Below are positions 6,917 to 9,126 of a DNA stretch of 9,126 nucleotides, one piece after another. The stretch's first letter is position 1. Every line of letters starts with the position of its first letter. Source of the DNA: an uncultured Ruminococcus sp. (GTDB lineage: Bacteria > Bacillota_A > Clostridia > Oscillospirales > Ruminococcaceae). The translations under genes and the position numbers were made by a program. The stretch spans positions 1 to 9,126 of the forward strand of contig CALFMA010000416.1 of NCBI GenBank assembly GCA_937880065.1, written 5' to 3'. The notes under the pieces are model-generated. The model did no database searches, was not told the DNA's origin, and saw nothing but the letters and a program-made list of their open reading frames with translations.

Positions 6917-7147
6917 ATGAAATCCGAAAGAAAACTCAATGATTTAAATGAGGGCGAAAAGGGAATTATAGTTTCTGTTATGCCCTCTGATATATCGGAA
7001 AGGCTGAAAGAACTTGGATTTACAGCAGGCACATTGGTGGAATGCCGATGCCGCAGTTTTTCAGGTGACCCCTCGGCTTATTCCGTCAAGGGAACTGTTA
7101 TAGCCTTACGCAAAAATGACGCTGAAAGCGTCGTTATTAATGCGTAA
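6917..7147 (+). CDS. feoA: FeoA domain protein (ferrous iron transport accessory)
   Basis: Small SH3-like protein that normally binds or regulates the FeoB Fe(II) transporter at the cytoplasmic side. The 76 residues show the family pattern in order: KLNDLNEGEKGIIVSV, RLKELGFTAGTLVECRC (29-45), a GDPSAYSVKGTVIALR stretch (50-65) and DAESVVINA at the end. It is full length for a stand-alone FeoA. AAGGAGG at 6905-6911 is 5 nt from the ATG. No feoB lies next to it in this window: a repeat spacer and an unrelated membrane protein follow. The hairpin 6865-6900 separates it from the phage operon. The final codons and stop are the first copy of a TGCGTAA heptamer array. Confidence 0.88.
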   Translation: MKSERKLNDLNEGEKGIIVSVMPSDISERLKELGFTAGTLVECRCRSFSGDPSAYSVKGTVIALRKNDAESVVINA

Positions 7148-7161
7148 TGCGTAATGCGTAA
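7141..7161 (+). repeat. TGCGTAA heptamer x3
   Basis: Three perfect tandem copies. The first copy supplies the last base of the Asn codon, the GCG Ala codon and the TAA stop of feoA, so the array starts inside the gene. Confidence 0.95.
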
Positions 7162-7163
7162 TT

Positions 7164-7198
7164 GAATTAAGAATTAAGAATTAAGAATTAAGAATTAA
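7164..7198 (+). repeat. GAATTAA heptamer x5
   Basis: Five perfect tandem 7-nt units follow the TGCGTAA array after two bases. The array leads directly into the feoA terminator hairpin. Related arrays occur at 7932-7952 and, inverted, at 8318-8338. Confidence 0.95.
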
Positions 7199-7200
7199 AA

Positions 7201-7234
7201 GAACGGTGGAATTTTTTCTGCCGTTCATTTTTTG
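7201..7234 (+). terminator. Intrinsic terminator of feoA
   Basis: GAACGGTGG (7201-7209) pairs with CTGCCGTTC (7218-7226) in a 9-bp stem with two G-T wobbles and an 8-nt loop. A run of T (7228-7234) follows. The position right after feoA fits transcription termination. Confidence 0.82.
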
Positions 7235-7244
7235 TACAATGATA

Positions 7245-7279
7245 AAAGCCTTTAGCAATTAGCTTTTAGCCATTAGCTT
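7245..7279 (+). repeat. TTAGCC-type heptamer array (left arm)
   Basis: Five in-phase units: AAAGCCT, TTAGCAA, TTAGCTT, TTAGCCA, TTAGCTT. Its AGCCATTAGC (7268-7277) is complementary to GCTAATGGCT at 7328-7337 and 7335-7344, so it can fold back on the array at 7311-7363. Confidence 0.9.
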
Positions 7280-7287
7280 TTCGGCAA

Positions 7288-7300
7288 TGCGTAATTATTT
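7288..7300 (+). repeat. TGCGTAATTATTT module
   Basis: A 13-nt module that recurs inverted at 8390-8402. Both copies are followed, in their own orientation, by TAAA[G/A]AGCC and then heptamers. Confidence 0.7.
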
Positions 7301-7310
7301 TAAAGAGCCT

Positions 7311-7363
7311 ATAGCTAATAGCTAACGGCTAATGGCTAATGGCTTTAATACAGCTAATAGCTA
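7311..7363 (+). repeat. GGCTAA-type heptamer array (right arm)
   Basis: Units ATAGCTA, ATAGCTA, ACGGCTA, ATGGCTA, ATGGCTT (7311-7345), and after four bases ACAGCTA, ATAGCTA (7350-7363). The polarity is opposite to 7245-7279, giving a large imperfect inverted repeat with a 31-nt centre. The 254-nt stretch between feoA and the next gene holds only these repeats and the terminator; no gene or convincing promoter is seen. Confidence 0.9.
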
Positions 7364-7416
7364 AAAAATCGGATATTAACCGCTGCACATTGATATAAGG
7401 TTTGGGGGAATTTAAA

Positions 7417-7929
7417 ATGAAAAAGATAGGTATATCAGGAAAGCCGTGGTGGGTAATTGGAATACCTGTAATTGCTTTTGCTTCGTCATTTTTGCTTATG
7501 CTTATAGCAGGATTAATCGGTAATGACATCTTTTTTGCTGTTGTTATGATATTGCTGGGAATAAGCTTTGTATTTTTGATTATAGGTGAAGTCATTGCAA
7601 CTATGACGGAAACGGAAGTCAGCTTTGGTGAGGGTAGTATAATCAAATGTGAATGGTCATTCTACAAGTGGGAAATTGATATGGAACAGGTAAAATCCGT
7701 GTATTATACAATTTCTTCTCATGCAGACCGTTATAAGAAATGGCATACAATTGATATTGTTTTCGAGTTCGGTGATGAGAGCGTAAAGGCTCTTAAAGAT
7801 GAAATCGAAAGTGAAGATATGGGGAAATTTGTTACGGGTAAAGCCGAAGAAGTGGAAATTATGAAGCTTTACGAATATATCAGCTCTGCATATCCCGAAA
7901 AAGCGGTGGGGTTTAAGGAGAATGAGTAA
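7417..7929 (+). CDS. Two-pass membrane protein with soluble C-terminal domain (PH-like?)
   Basis: Unrecognised 170-residue protein. Two strong hydrophobic segments lie at about residues 11-34 and 38-61, joined by a very short turn (GND), so both ends are probably cytoplasmic. The rest is soluble and strand-rich: TETEVSFGEGSIIKCEWSFY, a VKSVYYTISS strand, HTIDIVFEFGDESV, then a helix EEVEIMKLYEYISSAY. A short helical hairpin followed by this sheet pattern and a closing helix resembles bacterial PH-like (YdbS/DUF304-type) membrane proteins, but this is a fold impression only. ATG 7417 is chosen because GGGGGA (7404-7409) lies 7 nt ahead; an in-frame TTG at 7402 overlaps that site. Neighbours give no functional hint; it has its own terminator. 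Confidence 0.7.
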   Translation: MKKIGISGKPWWVIGIPVIAFASSFLLMLIAGLIGNDIFFAVVMILLGISFVFLIIGEVIATMTETEVSFGEGSIIKCEWSFYKWEIDMEQVKSVYYTISSHADRYKKWHTIDIVFEFGDESVKALKDEIESEDMGKFVTGKAEEVEIMKLYEYISSAYPEKAVGFKENE

Positions 7930-7931
7930 TT

Positions 7932-7952
7932 AAATTAAGAATTAAGAATTAT
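7932..7952 (+). repeat. GAATTAA-type heptamer x3
   Basis: AAATTAA, GAATTAA, GAATTAT begin two bases after the stop of the membrane protein gene. A 22-nt stretch (7933-7954) is identical to the reverse complement of 8316-8337. Confidence 0.88.
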
Positions 7953-7953
7953 G

Positions 7954-7983
7954 GGCGGTGGATTAATTTCTGCCGTCTTTTTT
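7954..7983 (+). terminator. Intrinsic terminator of the membrane protein gene
   Basis: GGCGGTGG (7954-7961) pairs with CTGCCGTC (7970-7977) in 8 bp including G-T wobbles, with an 8-nt loop. T-run at 7978-7983. The hairpin sequence and flanks are clearly related to those of the feoA terminator. Confidence 0.8.
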
Positions 7984-7988
7984 GTATA

Positions 7989-8023
7989 AAAGCTTTTAGC
8001 CTTTAGCCGTTAGCTATTAGATG
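7989..8023 (+). repeat. TTAGCC-type heptamer array
   Basis: Units AAAGCTT, TTAGCCT, TTAGCCG, TTAGCTA, TTAGATG in phase, following the terminator exactly as after feoA. Confidence 0.85.
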
Positions 8024-8030
8024 TTTAGTG

Positions 8031-8056
8031 TAGTGGCTGCCTTTGGCAGTCCACTA
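8031..8056. repeat. Near-perfect short hairpin
   Basis: TAGTGG+CTGCC (8031-8041), loop TTT, then GGCAG, one bulged T, CCACTA (8045-8056). The 11-bp stem is broken only by the bulge. No T-run follows on either strand, so it looks like a palindromic element rather than a terminator. Confidence 0.75.
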
Positions 8057-8185
8057 ATTAACGAAATATAGCTGATTATGTGCAATAATAACAAAAACTA
8101 CACGCTGTTTTTGTGCAAAAAGAAGATTGCAAGGAAGAATGCAATTTTGTTTTTGCAACCTTGATTTTATTTTGCATTCTTGATT
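8057..8185. other. AT-rich spacer without a gene
   Basis: I see no coding region. The stretch holds inverted repeats: ACAAAAAC (8091-8098) with GTTTTTGT (8107-8114), and AAGAATGCAA (8135-8144) with TTGCATTCTT (8172-8181). It also has five TGCAA words (8081, 8114, 8128, 8140, 8154) plus one TTGCA (8172). It is the longest part of the 560-nt gene-free interval before aroC that is not made of heptamers. Confidence 0.5.
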
Positions 8186-8238
8186 AAAGCCATTAGCCGT
8201 ATTAAAGCCGTTAGCCTTTAGCCGTTAGCCTTTAGCAG
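8186..8238 (+). repeat. TTAGCC-type heptamer array (left arm)
   Basis: AAAGCCA, TTAGCCG, a 4-nt interruption, then AAAGCCG, TTAGCCT, TTAGCCG, TTAGCCT, TTAGCAG. It faces the opposite-polarity array at 8352-8386. Confidence 0.9.
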
Positions 8239-8264
8239 GCGGATAATATCCGCCCGAAATTTCG
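8238..8264. repeat. Two adjacent palindromes
   Basis: GGCGGATAATATCCGCC (8238-8254; 8-bp arms around one A) is directly followed by CGAAATTTCG (8255-8264), a perfect 10-nt palindrome. Together they can form two abutting hairpins on either strand. Confidence 0.8.
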
Positions 8265-8283
8265 TACCTAACAGCTTTAAATC

Positions 8284-8319
8284 AAAAAATGGACGGCAAT
8301 CGTTAAGACTGCCGTCCAT
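8284..8319 (-). terminator. Terminator-like hairpin pointing left
   Basis: A 10-bp perfect stem (8289-8298 with 8310-8319, core GGACGGCA / TGCCGTCC). The A-run at 8284-8289 becomes a T-run after the hairpin when read on the minus strand. No minus-strand gene lies on its upstream side (only aroC, which runs the other way). It belongs to the inverted composite repeat rather than to a gene of its own. Confidence 0.65.
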
Positions 8320-8338
8320 AATTCTTAATTCTTAATTA
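8318..8338 (-). repeat. GAATTAA-type heptamer x3, inverted
   Basis: ATAATTC, TTAATTC, TTAATTA on the + strand. This is the mirror of the array at 7932-7952 and stands next to the inverted terminator in the same relative order. Confidence 0.88.
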
Positions 8339-8351
8339 ACTTGCCGTCCTA

Positions 8352-8386
8352 AAAGCTAAAGGCTAACAGCTAACAGCTAATGGCTT
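8352..8386 (+). repeat. GGCTAA-type heptamer array (right arm)
   Basis: AAAGCTA, AAGGCTA, ACAGCTA, ACAGCTA, ATGGCTT in phase, ending about 25 nt before the aroC -35 box. The inverted TGCGTAATTATTT module follows at 8390-8402. Confidence 0.9.
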
Positions 8387-8411
8387 TTTAAATAATTACG
8401 CAATATTACCC

Positions 8412-8440
8412 TTGACATCAGCGTGATATTGATGTATAAT
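8412..8440 (+). promoter_or_regulatory. Consensus sigma-A promoter of aroC
   Basis: TTGACA (8412-8417), a 17-nt spacer, and TATAAT (8435-8440): a full match to consensus. Transcription would start near 8447, giving a leader of about 43 nt. ACATCA (8415-8420) and TGATGT (8430-8435) form a dyad spanning the spacer, a possible operator. Confidence 0.88.
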
Positions 8441-8489
8441 TATGGTTGATACTTTTTTAGTTGATACAAATTTAAGGAGTTGAAACAAA

Positions 8490-9126
8490 TTGAAAAACAC
8501 ATTCGGCTCTGAAATAGCTGTAACTATTTTCGGCGAAAGTCACGGAACGGCTATCGGTGCAGTTCTTGACGGTATGCCTGCGGGTATAGCCGTTGATGAG
8601 GAATTTATTGCCCGTCAGATGAGCCTCAGAAAATCCGTGGGAGCTATTTCTACTCCCCGAAAAGAAGCCGATGAGGTCAAAATCGTAAGCGGAGTTTTCA
8701 ACGGCAGAACTACAGGTACGCCTATTACCTTTATAATAGAAAATCAGGATACAAGAAGCCGTGACTACGGTGAACTTGCCTATAAAGCACGTCCCGGTCA
8801 CGCTGATTTTACCGCTGATGAAAAATACGGCGGATTTCAGGATTTCCGTGGCGGCGGTCATTTTTCGGGACGCATAACCGCAGGTATCGTTGCGGCAGGT
8901 GCAGTTGCCATTTCTGCCCTCAAGGAAAAGGGAATTACTATCGGTACTCACATTCTCTCCTGCGGCGGAGTTTTTGACCGCAGTTTTGAGAATATCAGCG
9001 AGGACATTGCATATCTTGACGGCAGAGAATTTGCCGTACTCAATGCCGATGCGGAAGAACCTATGAAAGCGGCTATAATGGCGGCTAAAGCTGAGGGCGA
9101 CAGCGTAGGAGGACGGCTTGAAACTG
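8490..9126 (+). CDS. aroC: Chorismate synthase (partial, 3' end outside window)
   Basis: Last step of the shikimate pathway: converts 5-enolpyruvylshikimate-3-phosphate to chorismate with reduced FMN as catalytic cofactor, in the cytoplasm. About 212 of roughly 360 residues are present. Visible family motifs are FGESHG (14-19), RKSVGAISTPRKEADE with GVFNGRTTGTPI (47-79), KARPGHADF (99-107) and DFRGGGHFSGR (118-128). The FSGR form, rather than RSSAR, is what I associate with clostridial enzymes. The start is TTG 8490, with AAGGAG (8474-8479) 10 nt ahead; no ATG is available at the right place. It has its own strong promoter and is host housekeeping DNA, so it marks the chromosomal side of the window. 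Confidence 0.95.
   Translation, partial: MKNTFGSEIAVTIFGESHGTAIGAVLDGMPAGIAVDEEFIARQMSLRKSVGAISTPRKEADEVKIVSGVFNGRTTGTPITFIIENQDTRSRDYGELAYKARPGHADFTADEKYGGFQDFRGGGHFSGRITAGIVAAGAVAISALKEKGITIGTHILSCGGVFDRSFENISEDIAYLDGREFAVLNADAEEPMKAAIMAAKAEGDSVGGRLET

Noticed and set aside
7371..7399. Possible promoter for the membrane protein gene (GGATAT and TATAAG)
   Set aside because: The -35 does not resemble consensus and the region is repeat-derived.
8078..8164. Small + strand open frame of 28 codons in the spacer before aroC
   Set aside because: No ribosome binding site, and it lies in a stretch full of inverted repeats; it looks accidental.
7245..8386. CRISPR array
   Set aside because: Repeats are tandem 7-nt units without spacers, and no cas genes are present.
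7930..8489. tRNA or other known structured RNA in the long spacer
   Set aside because: No cloverleaf, CCA end or riboswitch-like core could be traced; the hairpins are simple palindromes and terminators.
8472..8951. Minus-strand open frame of 159 codons opposite aroC
   Set aside because: The + strand encodes chorismate synthase with all expected motifs, so this frame is a shadow.

Overview
The window looks like a piece of the chromosome of a low-to-moderate GC, Gram-positive Clostridia member. A gut Oscillospiraceae/Ruminococcus-like host is my best inference. The reasons are strong AGGAGG ribosome binding sites, TTG start use, a clostridial-style chorismate synthase (RGGGHFSGR motif), a FeoA protein, and spacers packed with 7-bp repeats. 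No sequence search was possible, so the taxon is not proven.

Region 1 (1-6837) is a tightly packed, one-direction block of nine phage morphogenesis genes: small terminase, large terminase (PBSX-type, with intact ATPase and nuclease motifs), portal, probable HK97-fold major capsid protein, a prohead-protease-like protein carrying a Cys/His insertion, a probable head-tail connector, a probable tail-completion protein, a small beta-rich tail/baseplate protein and a baseplate-hub (gpD/gp44/XkdQ-like) protein. Spacing is short or overlapping, so this is probably one operon. No tail tube, sheath, tape measure, fibre, lysis or integrase gene is visible before the block ends at a strong hairpin (6865-6900). 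The upstream side lies outside the window. The block could be a shrunken prophage, a satellite-like particle (capsid-encoding island) or a domesticated particle.

Region 2 (6838-8411) holds two small host-type genes: feoA, without feoB next to it, and a two-pass membrane protein with a soluble C-terminal domain. Around them are very repeat-rich spacers. The spacers are built from a few modules: heptamers of TTAGCCN / NGGCTAA type, heptamers of GAATTAA type, a TGCGTAA heptamer, and related terminator hairpins. One composite (GAATTAA array, hairpin, T-run, TTAGCC array) occurs three times, twice on the + strand and once inverted. The same TTAGCC heptamers also sit inside the phage operon, between the capsid and protease genes, as nine in-phase units that form an imperfect palindrome.

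Region 3 (8412-9126) is a near-perfect sigma-A promoter driving aroC (chorismate synthase), which starts with TTG and runs off the right edge.

Most interesting points: the pared-down phage cassette with unusual gene order, and the modular heptamer/terminator repeat family that has entered both the host spacers and the phage operon.
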